A DNA stretch of 64,000 bases, taken from NCBI GenBank assembly GCA_001466705.2, contig LATX02000180.1:62001-126000 (forward strand), in the 5' to 3' direction. Positions 33,312 to 44,985 of the stretch are shown in pieces (position 1 is the stretch's first letter; each line of letters begins with the position of its first letter). This stretch comes from Moniliophthora roreri. Taxonomy: Eukaryota > Basidiomycota > Agaricomycetes > Agaricales > Marasmiaceae. The position numbers were made by a program, and so were the translations under genes. The notes beneath the pieces are model-generated. The model worked only from the letters and a program-made list of their open reading frames with translations, ran no database searches and had not been told where the DNA came from.

Positions 33312-33339
33312 AATGGTAGAAGAGGACAATGTCTCCACT

Positions 33340-36300
33340 GCCTGTAATCATTTCACATTTTGTACTAGCTAGGATGGATCGAAATTCTATGCATATTCCT
33401 CTCCAGTACAAAGTGGGAACCCAAATCATCAAAACACAAGCTTTATTAGACTCAGGAGCAGGAGGATGATTTATTAGTACGGCTCTGGCAAGGAAATTAG
33501 GGAAAAAATGGGTCCAGCTCCCTGAAAAGATCAAAGTATTCAATGTAGATGGAATGCTGAATAAAACCGCATGGATATCCCATGTGGTAGAACTTGAATT
33601 CAAAATAGCCGGAAAGGAATTCAGAGAAAACTTCATGATATTGGGAATCAGAGATGAGAATATGATCCTCAGGCTTCCCTGGTTTCATCATCACAACCCT
33701 CAAATTAACTGGGAAACAGGAGAAATAAGGTTCTTACTGAAAAGGAAACTTCAGATCAAGAGATTCACAGGTGTTCTCAACAATACTCCCACAGAAGTGT
33801 TAATTGGAGCAAAGATTACTGCTTCGCAGGAGCTAGCACATCAGCAGCAGGAAGTAAGGAAGAAGATAGATGAGCTGATTTCTTCCTACCTTCAAGGATA
33901 CTGAGACTGCTTTGAAAAGGGAAAAGTGGAACAGTTTCCCCCCTCTCGATCTTACAATCATGCCATCGAGCTAAAACCTGATTTTGTACCTTGGAACTGT
34001 AAACTTTATCCACTAAGCCCAGCCGAACAGAAGGAGCAGGATAGATTTCTGGAAGAGAATTTCTGGAAGGGATATATTTGGAAATCCAAATCTCCCATGG
34101 CTTCTCCTTTCTTCTTCATGGCAAAAAAGGAAAAAGGAGCACTAAGGCCCATGCAGGACTACAGAGAACTGAATAAGGGAATGGTGAAGAATGCATACCC
34201 CCTCCCATTAATACCAGAGCTCCTTGACAAGCTAAAAGGAGCAAATGTCTTTACGAAGTTAGACCTCAGGAATGGATACAATAATGTAAGGATTAAAGAT
34301 GGGGACCAGTGGAAAGCAGCCTTCAAAATGAATTGGGGACTGTTTGAACCAACCATCATGTTCTTTGGGCTTAGCAATTCACCCACAACCTTCCAGGCTT
34401 TCATGAACGACATTCTCTCTGATTTCATTGATGAAGGATGGTGTGTCGTGTATATGGATGACATCCTTCTCTTCTCACAAAATCAAAAGGAACATCAGGA
34501 AAGAACCAAGAGGCTGATGCGTCGGATTAGAAAACACAATTTCTACTTCAAACCCAAAAAATGCGAGTTTGATGTTATGGAAGTTGTCTTCTTGGGAATG
34601 GTGATCTGGCCAGGCTATGTCACTATGGACCCTGTGAAGCTAGCAGGAATCGTGGAATGGGAACCTCTGAAAACTGTCAAAGGAGTATGAGCCTTTTTAG
34701 GGTTCGGAAACTTCTATCAGAAGTTTATTGGAAAATATGCACAATTGGCAAGACCACTCAATGACCTCACATGGAAGTTGCAGAAATTCGAATGGACTGC
34801 GACATGCCAACTTGCGTTTGATCTCCTTAAAAAGAAGTTTCTCTCAAAACCTGTACTCCTCATGCCAGACACAGATAAACCTTTCGTAATAGAAGCAGAT
34901 GCCTCTAAATGGGCAATGGGAGCAGTACTTCGTCAACAAGAGCCAGATGGAGAATGGCACCCATGTGGATACCTGTCCAAGTTGTTCTCACCGACAGAGT
35001 GGAATTACAAGATTTATGATTGGGAATTACTGGCTATAACAAGGGCCCTGACAGAATGGTGACATTACCTGATGGGAGGAAAGTACAAGGTAGTGGTCTT
35101 ATCCAATCACAAGAACCTTACATACTTCTGATTGGCCCAGAAGCTTAACTGATGTCAGGCCAGGTGGAGCTTGTTGCTATTAGAATTCAATCTCAGCCTT
35201 GTTCACATGCCTGGGAAATCAATGACGCAGGCAGACACACCTTCACAACAGAACAACAAAAGCAGAGAGGAAGATAACAACAATGAGGATGTCATTCTGT
35301 TACTGGAATGACTCTTTGTAAAGGGAATCAATCTGGAAATGGGAACTGAGATTGCAGAGCAATTGGGTCCAGACAACTTTCATAAGTCGGCCTTGGAGCA
35401 ATTATTACACCAAGGCATGCTGCCGATCAAGTCTGTGTTATCAGACTGGGAAATCAAAGACAGACTACTCCTTTTCAAAGACTGAATTTATATACCAAAT
35501 GATGCAGAACTACAACAAAAAGTCATGAAAACAGTACATGAGACGCTGGAAGTTGGACATCCAGGACAGTGGAATACTTTGGAACAGGTTCAACAGGATT
35601 TCTGGTGGCTGGGAATGGCTAAATTTGTCAAAAGTTTTGTAGATGGCTGCATACCATGTCAACAATCAAAAGTCAACACACATCTGATGAAAATACCCAT
35701 TCAACCCTTACAACCGACCCCAAACTCCTTTCCATTTCAGGTATGCACAATGGATCTCATCACTGATCTACCTGAATGTGACAGAATGGATTCTATTCTT
35801 GTCATGGTGGACCACTCCTCTACAAAGGGGGTAATTTTTACACCATGTATGAAGAAATTGGATGCTACAGAAATAGCAGAACTGCTAATTCAACACTTGT
35901 ACAGACACTTCAGGCTCCCGGATCGCATTATATCAGATCAAGACCCCAGATTCGCAGCAGAAGTCTTTCAGAAAATGGGAAAACAATTATTGATTAAACA
36001 TTTGATGAGCACTGCTTTTCACCCACAGACAGATGGAGAGACTGAACGAGTCAACCAAGAAATTGAGGTCTATCTTTACATTTTCTGCTCAAAAGAACAG
36101 ATGAAATGGAAGGAGTATCTCCCACTAGCTGAATTCGCACATAACAATTGGACTCATTCAGTACTCAAAAACTCCCCTTTTTTCATGATGATGGGATACC
36201 ATCCATGAGCATTTCCGATGGTGTTTGAACAAACCGACATTCCATCAGTTGAAGAACGACTTCGAGAACTAAAGAGAGTTCGGGAAGAAACTACCAGCCT

Positions 36301-36811
36301 ACTGGAACTGGCACGACAGAAAATGCTACGAAGGGAAAAATGGGAATTAGAAACCTACAACATCGGTCAGAAGGTGTGGTTAGAAGGGAAGAACCTAGCT
36401 ATAGAATATCCAACAAAGAAGCTCGTGCCAAAACAAGAAGGACCATTCAGAATTCTCGAAGTTCTAGGTCCTGTCACTTATCGGCTAGAGTTGCCACATC
36501 AATGGAAAATCCACCCTGTTTTCCATGCAGCCCTTCTTACACCTTTTAAGGAAACCGAAGCTCACAGACCCAGTTTCATGGAACCACCCCCAGACCTAAT
36601 AGAGGGATTTGAGGAATATGAGGTAGAAGCAATTATGGGACATAGGCCCAAGAAATGACTCTGAGAATTCCTCATGTCATACACAGGCTATGACTTGTCC
36701 CATAATCAATGGATTAAGACTGAAGGGATGATCAATTGTCTTGACCTCTATAAGGACTATATAAAGAGACATAAGCTAAAGCCCAAAGACCCCATCCCCA
36801 CCATTATCTAA
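33340..36811 (+). pseudogene. Gypsy 1 pol: single frame with eleven TGA codons
   Basis: From 33340 to the TAA at 36809 one frame (frame 2) carries protease (LLDSGAGG near 33450), reverse transcriptase ([22 protein letters not shown] at about 34450), RNase H (FVIEADASKWAMGAVL), an HHCC and DDE integrase (GHPGQWNT...CIPCQQSK; CTMDLITDLP; FHPQTDGETERVNQE) and a chromodomain-like end (YEVEAIMGHRPKK, SYTGYDLSHNQW). It is broken only by TGA, at 33467, 33902, 34688, 35060, 35129, 35150, 35309, 35483, 36206, 36656 and 36662. No frameshift, TAA or TAG interrupts it. In most cases family comparison expects arginine (for example EW*HYL, YHP*AFP, KD*IYIP). Confidence 0.88.
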
Positions 36812-36817
36812 CCACAA

Positions 36818-37869
36818 ATGTCGAATGCAACCACCACCACCTCTTCCTCTTCTGCTTCTGGCAGCCAGCCATCCGGAATCCCAAGTCTAGTACCTACTGT
36901 GTCTGGAGAAGGACGCTGCAGTGAGAACATCACTTACCAGCACAGACTCCACCTGAACCCCTACCAACTCCTTCACCTCTTTAATTCTGGACAATATGAT
37001 GACCAGATTAGAGCAGCTGGTGATCAGCACAACCAACTGGAACCTGTCATCAAAAGCCTCTTTTTCTTATGGTCCCAATGCCACCTATTCAAAAAACTCA
37101 TTGAAAGCTGCAGTCTTGAAATTGCCAACCAGGTGATGTACGCCTGTAATTATCACATTGGGCTAACTGGGCCTATCACGGTACTGTCGTTATTTCCGTA
37201 TCACCCACACTTGTCCATGCTACCTCCTGCAGATCCCTAAGCTATGTCGGAGTACCCTGATCCCCTCTTCTTCAGCCTTGTCGACCAGCTCGTATGAAGA
37301 ACCAATGGGAACAGATACCCCCATCCTGACATCAATGACACGAGAAGTCTTATCACCTGACTTGCCTCTGAACCCTGAACCCTCAAAGAACGACTTGCCC
37401 CTGCTCCCCGTACTGCCACCAAATCCCCCGTTGACAACACCCTCATTTATCCTGACCCCACTCCTGATCCCGATGTCAAACCTAAGGTTGAGTTGACTGA
37501 CTTTACCCTCATCCGGAGCTCCAAACCTCCGACCACCGCTGACTCCAGAAGTCTTCAGACACCTGAAGCATCAGTTCCACCCCAATGCAGAGGTAATCCC
37601 CATGGTTGGCAGAGAGGACCCGTCTAAGGAGTACAAGGCCAAGGCCGAGGACAGGGAAAATTGAATCCTCTCAAATGACAATGAGCCACTGAGGCTGAAA
37701 TTGAGGCCTCTGACTCTGCTTCCGACCCCAATGACCTTGCTCGTCAACCATGTCTCTGCCCTGTGTGCAGATTGGAATGCCATCTCACCAGAAATTGCCC
37801 ACAGTACATGTGTAGGCGATGCTTTATGACTCAACCTGGACATACGTCTTCGCACTGCCCTAACCAATG
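36818..37869 (+). pseudogene. Extra ORF after gypsy 1 pol, with cysteine-rich zinc-knuckle tail
   Basis: A 140-codon frame starts at 36818, 6 bp after the pol TAA, rich in Thr/Ser then helical (NPYQLLHLFNSGQYDDQIRA). Downstream fragments in other frames are proline-rich and end near 37750-37869 in a Cys/His cluster (CPVCRLECHLTRNCPQYMC, then CFMTQPGHTSSHCP), like a double zinc knuckle. The whole may be one decayed post-pol protein, possibly capsid/nucleocapsid-like. Function unknown; I infer it belongs to gypsy 1 from position only. Confidence 0.45.
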
Positions 37870-37874
37870 AAGGT

Positions 37875-40800
37875 CTCGCCGAATTGCAAGTTGAACTTTC
37901 TTGCCTCTGAAATGAAGGTCCTAGAGCATGTGATTGACTGACACAGCATTCACATGGATTCTGACAAAGTTGATGCAATATTGAAGTGGAAGTCACCTAT
38001 GAATTGCGATTTGCTGCATGGGTTTCTTGGTGCTGTTGGGTACCTTGCTGACGACATAGTGACTGTTCACATCCCTATGGGACACCTTCACTCTATTACT
38101 AGTGATGGGGTTCCATTTCATTGGGGATTCACTGAAGAGAGGGTGTTTCAGGAGATTAAGCATCTCATCTGTGCATACCTTTGGACCATTCAAAGGACAC
38201 TGACCCAGTTTGGCTTGTGACTGATGGTAGTAATACTGGGGTTGCTGGAGTTGTCATCCAGGGTGAATCTTGGAAAAACAGCAAAGTGGCAGCGTTCTAC
38301 TCTGCGAAACTTACACTGGCACAGCAGAACTATCCAGTACATGAAATTGAGATGTTGGGCAGCATTGAGTCAATGCTTCAACACCAGGATATCCTTCAGA
38401 GTGTACGATTTTGATGGGTGACAGATCATAAGGGTTTGATTCATCTTCTAAAGCAGAAAGACCTATTAGGACAGCAAGCTCGTTGGTTAGAGAAAATTTC
38501 AGAATTTGATTTTGAAGTCGAGTATGTACCTGGTACTGAGAATGTTCTTGCAGATGCATTGTCTCGAATCTATTCCAATGACTTTGCGGGAACAGTACAT
38601 TCGCCTTCTGAGTATGCATTGTATGATAATGTTGAGGTCGAGTCCATGCTGTCTACTTCAATTTCAATACCTGTCTTGGTTAGAACTGAGGCTTTGTGTA
38701 GTGTTCCTAATGTACCACTTTTTGCTGCTCCTATGGAACTGAGAAAAATGCGCCAGAAGTTGACACGAGTAATCAAGGCTGAAGAACATGCACAGGCTGC
38801 TCGAGATAAAAAGCTCACTAAGTGGTTATCATGACAGAAGAAAGACTTGGGGCTTCAGCACACTGAGGGGAACGAGTCTGTGACTCAATCATCCCTGGTG
38901 CCTGTACCCATGGAGGGGAGTACAAAGGAGAACAACGCTTCATCATCAACGTGGCTGTTGATGACAGCTGTTTCTCATAAGTCCAAATTGTGCAGCCTGC
39001 CTAGCCTTCAGCCTTCTCTCACCAATATTGTCATGGAGGGTTGTTATGGTATCAATATCGAGGATGTTGTGTGTGACAAATACCTAAACAATACTAATTT
39101 TAAGGCTATTCTACAAAACCTGAAGCAGTTTCACAACTTTGAGGTCAAGGATGGTCATATCTACATAAAGCTCTCAGACTGGAAGCTATTGTGCATCCCA
39201 AAGGTCCTTGTTCATGGTTGAAGCATTCAAGAAATCATTATAGATGAGGCCCATTCCCTATTAGCTCATCTTGGTGTGAGGAAAACTACAGCATATCTTC
39301 AAGACCAAGTCTGGTGGAAAACGATAGTTGTGGATGTGAAAAAGTTCTGTGATTCCTGTACCATCTGTCAGCAAACAAAATCATCGAATCATAAGCCATA
39401 TGGCGAGCTGAAACTCTTACTAGTTCCTGATGAGCCTTGGCATACTATTGGGACAGACTTCATGGGTCTCACTATGTACAAGGTGTTCTTTTAACATAGT
39501 TTTCTGATTGAGAAAACACTTAATCTTCTTGCAAAGAGAATTTTTATAAAACCATATATAAATTCTAAATTTCAATTGTGTCCTCTCAACAAGAATATGC
39601 CTGGAGAATACTAAATTTTCAGCAGCAAAAGATATGGTATTTTCAAATTCTGAGAATTAATAGATAATACAATATATTAGAATAATTTCCATACTGAGAA
39701 AACATTAAATTTTCTCTGGTTGAAAATCCTCAGAAAATGCTGATAAGATAAGATTAAAATTCTGCATTTCCTATTGTGGGAAAGTCAGAGAAAACACTAG
39801 GAAAACACTAGGAAAATGGTAGGAAAATCATGTGAAAACACTATATCTTAAAGCACTTTTTAGATAGTTTTCATATAGTTTTCCTTTTGTATTTAACATG
39901 TTTCCTTTAATATAAAATTCAAAATCTTATATTTATTTTCTAAATGTTTTCTCACTATTTTATAAGGCAGAAAATTTAGTATATTTGTAATTAGAAAATT
40001 AAAGGATAATTCTATAATTTCATTATCATAAAATAATAAAGAAAACACAGACTCTTCTGGAAATTAAAATCTAGAGTATGCTTGCTGTTTTCAATATGTG
40101 ATGACAACTTGAAACTAATAGAATTTTCTGAGTGTTGTCTGAAAGCAAATATATAGCAGTATTCTGGGTGTATTTCCTTTATATTAATAGCATAAAAAGA
40201 ACACCTCATATGTAGTGTCTGCTGCCTGAATCATGAACAAGGGATGGTATTTTTGACATGATCACTGTCATCATTGATCATTTGACAGGTATGGCTCATA
40301 TTGTCCCTAGTCATGCTGACTACAAGGCTGCAGATGTTGCTGAGTTAGTATTCTGTGAGGTATACAAGCATCACGGCTTACCAAAGGTCATTGTTAGTGA
40401 TAGAGATTCACTATTCACCTCGCATTTCTGGAAGCATCTGCATGTGCTGATTGGCACAAAGCTAAAGATGTCAACAGTGTTTCACCCCCAGACTGATGGG
40501 CTAACAGAACGAGCAAACAGGACAGTGGTTCAAATGATCCAGTCCTGTGTAAACAAGCTTCAAGATAACTGGGCCATTAAACTACCTGCTGTAGAGTTTG
40601 CAATCAATTTAGCCCATTCTGAAACAACAGGTTACTCACCTTTCTTTCTGAACTCAGAGCATATTCTGCGCTCTTTCATCTGGAACAAGGCAGACATTTT
40701 GGAATTTCCAGGTGTTCAAAAATTTGCACAAGATCAGAAGTCAGCTATAATGGTGGCACATGATAGTATCTTAGCTCAACGGGTAAAACAGACCTGTGAT

Positions 40801-41277
40801 AGCAATCATCATCAGGTCCCATCTCCATTCACAGATGGAGATTTGGTGTATCTGTCAACACAAAACATTAGCTTTCCAAAGGGTTGTGCTAGGAAACTCA
40901 TACCTAAGTACATTGGACCCTATCGTATCCTGGCAAGCATAGGAGAAACTGTGTTTAAGGTTGAACTTCCTCCAAACTTGCGAAAATGTGGTGTTCATGA
41001 TGTGTTTCATCTATCGTTGCTTTGTATACACATACCAAATGATGATTGCCTGTTCTCTGGAAGGTCAGATACCCAGCTCAGAATTTTTGATGATACTAAC
41101 GATGAGTGGTTAATTGACTGCATCCTTATGCATCAGGGTTCACGAAATGACGCTATGTTTGAAGTACACTGGAAGTTGGGTGATACAATGTGGCTACCAT
41201 ATGAATTATGTGAACATCTTTGTCCTCTAGAAGAGTACTTTGAGGTCCTTGGTATTGATTCCATTTCAGACTTGTGA
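37875..41277 (+). mobile_element. Ty3/gypsy retrotransposon 2, 5'-truncated pol
   Basis: Starts abruptly inside reverse transcriptase (LNFLASEMKVLEHVID), then RNase H (PVWLVTDGSNTGVAGVV; VTDHKGLIHLLKQKDLLGQQ; GTENVLADALSRI), HHCC zinc region (AHSLLAHLG...CDSCTICQQTK) and DDE integrase split by a MITE (GTDFMG | DMITVIIDHLTGMAHI; SDRDSLFTSHFWK; FHPQTDGLTERANRT). It ends with a C-terminal domain (PKYIGPYRILASIGETVFKV) at the TGA closing 41277. One frame change lies near 38185. TGA codons at about 37938, 38415, 38833, 39219 and 40234 fit arginine positions. The 5' half (gag, protease, most of RT) is missing; the junction with the preceding ORF is at about 37870. Confidence 0.85.
39470..40217. mobile_element. 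CACTA-type MITE (748 bp) inserted in gypsy 2 integrase
   Basis: Ends are CACTATGTACAAGGTGTTCT on the left and the inverse of CACTACATATGAGGTGTTCT on the right, so the terminal inverted repeat is about 23 bp starting CACTA. The 3-bp target duplication TCT is at 39467-39469 and 40218-40220. Removing the element and one TCT joins the integrase frame exactly (GTDFMGL then LPES-stop-TRDG...DMITV), so borders are certain. The inside is AT-rich and non-coding with recurrent GAAAACAC/GTTTTC words. CACTA ends and 3-bp duplications define the EnSpm/CACTA superfamily. Confidence 0.92.
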
Positions 41278-41319
41278 GACAACCAGCGGAGTCCAAGCAG
41301 CAATTGTGATCCTGGAACA

Positions 41320-42252
41320 ATGTTTCTGGAAACAATGCACCATGATCTTGTAAATGAGACTTCGTGGACAGATAAAAACTCACCTGTTGCGAGAACAGTC
41401 CTTGCAAGCTTCCCTGTTCATTCCTGCAGCTTCCTACATCACTCTAGAATGTCTTCTCCAACCATCACCTCCATGAAAGCCAAAGCTTTCAAGATTCTTG
41501 ATCTTCCCTGTGTCGTATATGACGCAAGCAATGGTGCTTTGCCTTGGAGTATTTGTGTCAATCCCAATTCTACTGACATTCACCACAACCTTAGTGACAA
41601 CGACATTATGGAAATCCTGCACTATTCCTATGCGTTGATTAAACAATGGGTTAAGCCTGGTGTTAATACACTGTTGGCCTATTCTGAAATCATGCTGACT
41701 ATTAACAATGCTCTTGCTCCGAAGTTTCCATGTACCTTGGCCCATGTTGGGATGGATGGAAAGGTGAAATGTTGCAAGGGCTCCAAGATGACATTGATCT
41801 ACTCTGATGTGTGGACTGAAGATGAGTTGACGAGATTGAACCTGTTCGATGATAATTTTAAGGATGACATGAAGAAGAAATTTCCTCTACCTACCATTTC
41901 CAATCCTCCACAACCCATGAGCATCCATTTCCCTGATGCCAAACCCACCACTACCTCTACCAATAGCTCTCCTGCTCGCTGTAACCCCAGACACACCAAG
42001 TCAAAGACCTTCCATGCCCAATCCAATCCTTATACCACTACCATACCACCTGGACCATTCAATCTTGCAAACCTTGATCCTGAGGTCGTCCAATTTGCTA
42101 TAGTATCCACTATGCAGCACATGATGCATAAGGAGCAGGCTATCAAACAGGCTCAGGCGAAGAGGGCTGCTGATAAAGCCAAAGACAATCTGAAGAAGAA
42201 AATTGCTGCTGATGAGGCGAGGAAGATGAAGAAGGCCAGTAGGAAGATCTGA
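41320..42252 (+). CDS. Post-pol ORF of gypsy 2, unknown function
   Basis: An uninterrupted frame of 310 codons (or 267 from the ATG at 41449, MSSPTITSMKAKAFKILDLP) follows gypsy 2 integrase by 40 bp. It has a folded-looking first half (LPWSICVNPNSTDIHHNLSD; HYSYALIKQWVKPGVNTLLA), a Pro/Ser/Thr-rich middle and a Lys/Ala-rich coiled C-terminus (KEQAIKQAQAKRAADKAKD). No known domain. It has kept no in-frame stop although the pol before it has several. It is probably carried by the element; a gag-like or chromatin-binding role would be guesswork. Confidence 0.5.
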   Translation: MFLETMHHDLVNETSWTDKNSPVARTVLASFPVHSCSFLHHSRMSSPTITSMKAKAFKILDLPCVVYDASNGALPWSICVNPNSTDIHHNLSDNDIMEILHYSYALIKQWVKPGVNTLLAYSEIMLTINNALAPKFPCTLAHVGMDGKVKCCKGSKMTLIYSDVWTEDELTRLNLFDDNFKDDMKKKFPLPTISNPPQPMSIHFPDAKPTTTSTNSSPARCNPRHTKSKTFHAQSNPYTTTIPPGPFNLANLDPEVVQFAIVSTMQHMMHKEQAIKQAQAKRAADKAKDNLKKKIAADEARKMKKASRKI

Positions 42253-42720
42253 AAACTTGAAGAGGCTCATGCTGCTACTGCTGCAAGCAGCAGCACCATG
42301 GTTGTTGATGGTTAAAGTGATAACCACGGACTTTCTCACTGTTCCACCATTTTCCGCACCACACACATTCGTGTCCTTCCTACTATTCTCCCTTTCTCTT
42401 TTTCCTACATTGTTCAAAATTCTGTATGAATTCTGGAAGGGCATATGCAATGGTGCCAAGACACTGTTCTCCTTGGACGTCTCATTTCTGTTATATACTC
42501 CTCTTATACTGTTAAACACCCAAGCTTTCATAGCATACATGTGTTATTCTACTATCTCTTATATTCCTAGACTTTACTGTAGTATAAATACTAGCTTTAT
42601 CATGTATGTACCTACAGTATTCTGAACTTAGAACCTTTTCCTATTCACTTCTCACATGCTTTAGCTTCAAGGCTCTTTAGCAATCCCCACTCTTCTCTCT
42701 CTCTGCTTGCAATCTCTAGG
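42253..42720 (+). repeat. Probable 3' terminal region of gypsy 2, with 36-bp repeat at 42446-42481
   Basis: The region downstream of the last ORF is pyrimidine-rich with TATA-like words (near 42487 and 42583), as expected of an LTR promoter. It includes the 36-bp segment shared with 29856-29891 in its CpG-mutated form. LTR borders could not be fixed because the 5' LTR is missing with the truncated 5' half. Confidence 0.4.
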
Positions 42721-42884
42721 TTACCTCAGACCTATATCATTGCAGTTGTAAACCTGAGTGAGGAGACATTGGGTTGTGGAGACTGACAGTGTTACATTGG
42801 TGAGAACAACAAAGCGAAGGGGAGAACAGATTCTCTGCCTCAACAAAATGTTGCTACTCATGGCCTTATGCACTGGCCTGTATT

Positions 42885-43973
42885 CTAATTTGCGGAAGCA
42901 ATAATATTGAGTATCTTCCTGATGCTGTCGCACTGTCTTATCCCTGGGTGAATCAAGGAGATCTGGGTGATGTCGATGAGAGACTCTAAAACCTGTGGAA
43001 ATTCAGCTTTCCATGAAGTTTGAGTGCCACAAGCATTGCATAATGCACATGTTATGTAATCTTCTTTTTTTTCTGGGTCCATACCTGCATCTCAAATATA
43101 TGTCCCATGATTTGCATGCGGAATGTGATTATCAGTAGATAAGTAATTGATAACAATGCAAAATTTTCTGACATGCTCCATGGAGCCTCCACACATTCAC
43201 CCCAAGCCCTCTTCTCCTCATCTGTTGGAGTGCGAAGCATCTGACAGGTGTACTTGTAAAACGGGAGACCAAGTCTATGACTGTACTCAGAAACAAGATT
43301 TAACCTGACTTCAAGTGGAAGTGATTGTTTGTTATTATCGGAAGCATTGGGTGTAGGTAGAATTGGGAGTGTTGGCAATGGAAGAGGAAGGGGTGCCACT
43401 TGCAAAAGTAGGTCCTGCAGTCGATACTTGGCTCAGATCCTGCATTGATAGAGAGTCATCATCTTCTGGAGGAGTTGATTGCACATCATCCAGCACTTTA
43501 TGCTTTAATGCACATCTAGTAACAGAACTCAGTGGCCTCGATGAGGTCCATGGATGGTACTCAGCCAATAGCTCCTCATCTCTGTGAGCTGTTTTGCACT
43601 GTTTTCATAAAGGTTCACTGGGAGTTTCAAAAATGACATTGTCTAGTGATGCTGAGAGAGGTGTGGAAGGGATCTGAGATGTACCAGCATGAGGAGTTTG
43701 CATATATAGTGTATTAAGTGAATGTATTGGTATTCCTTCATTACTGAGTCTACCAGAGGTGAAAACATTGTCGTTCTCATGATTTGCGACAATTATGTGA
43801 TGTCTTTGCTTCTTAGGTTTGATATTGAGGCTGTGAGGACGACAAGGTTTCAAGGTATTAGTTGGATTGAAGCTATTGTCTGTGGCCTTAATGGAGCTGC
43901 AATCAGACAAGGGAACGCAGAGACACAGCCTTGTGGGCGTCAAAGGAGTGGAAGGGTTGAAAGAGAAGTGCAT
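42885..43973 (-). other. Decayed coding traces of unknown origin
   Basis: On the minus strand three to four overlapping frames look protein-like in order: 43973-43605 (Ser/Thr/Pro-rich), 43568-43335 (EYHPWTSSRPL,  EDDDSLSMQDLSQVS), 43405-43052 (LPLEVRLNLVSEYSHRLGLP, EKRAWGECVEAPWSM) and 43082-42885 (ALCNACGTQTSWKAEF). They could be exons or frames of one broken gene, perhaps transposon-borne. No family recognised. Confidence 0.3.
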
Positions 43974-44985
43974 TATGAGGACAGATTATAGGGTATAGAG
44001 CCAAAGAACTAAGAACAGAGCACCATTGATAGACACAAAGTCCAAAAGCTCAGGCATCTGGAAAATTTACCAGGCAACCTGACTCTAAGGTACCTGATAT
44101 CACTCTATGTACATTGATATCACCCAATGAAAGTCGATGTAATGGGTCCCAGGTGGTCATTGTCACAGGAGGAGTAGGTTGCAACCCCTGTAAGACTCAA
44201 TGTGAACCTGTGCAAACTTGGTGTGAACTTGTGTAAGCCAATACAGTGGGTTACTGAGGTTGGCACCAGGTTTCAATTGGCTTCCTCAGGTTCCATAGGT
44301 TACATCAAGTTTCAGTGGCTTTATTGAGTTCTAGTGGCCACATCAAGTCCCAGATGGTTTCATTCAGCTTGTGGTAGCTATATTAAGTTCTAGAGGGTCA
44401 CATCAAGTCAACAAAGGTCAAATACAGCTGTCATAGTTATATCAAATCCCAGGGAGCACCAGTAGCCTCTACACATCAATCCTATGAATAAATAAAAATT
44501 CAGAACATATATTTCAAGGCTCTACATAGATACAGGCAGTAGATATCAGGTAGTAGATATGATATAAGCTATACCTGTATAACCAACTCATACAAGACAC
44601 ACATGGCTGAGAGTAACAAATTAGTAATAAGCATGTGCAACCAGTGAGATTCAAGACTTACTAGTAAAATTGAGAAACATGAATTAAGATGCATTGTGGT
44701 TGAGATGGAAGCAATATAAGATGGGCTATTGAACAGAAATTAGTCAGGTGCAGGCCAATTCAATAACAGAACTCATCTATATGGTCACAATTTGACCAGC
44801 AAGAACATGAAAGGGCCAAATCTCATGCCTATATGTGTGGATTAGATAAAGGATACAATGATTGGGACATATTCTCACTGGAGTTATAAGGGTTGAAGCC
44901 TATGAGAGTTGGAAAGGTTCAACATGATTGGGTAACCTAGAGATGCCAGGTCAGTATAAATCAGTATGACAATGATGTGAGCAAT
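43974..44985. other. AT-rich gene-free stretch
   Basis: About 1 kb of CpG-poor sequence with repeated words such as ATCAAGT(C/T)CCAG and TCACAGGAGGAGTAGG. I see no gene, terminal repeat or RNA. Confidence 0.4.

Larger units (their letters stand above)
31939..36811 (+). mobile_element. Ty3/gypsy retrotransposon 1, gag and pol region
   Basis: Full coding complement of a gypsy element on the plus strand: gag (31939-33311), protease, reverse transcriptase, RNase H, integrase and chromodomain-like tail (33340-36811). No clear pair of LTRs was identified; 31600-31930 upstream could contain the 5' LTR. The copia gag lies immediately upstream and the second gypsy element immediately downstream. The DNA is poor in CpG. 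Confidence 0.85.

Noticed and set aside
33340..36811. TGA read as a sense codon (recoding) in the gypsy pol
   Set aside because: Host genes in the window end with TGA as well as TAA and TAG (for example Gypsy-independent genes such as the GH79 gene), and the same TGA pattern occurs in unrelated elements with CpG loss. Mutation is the simpler explanation.
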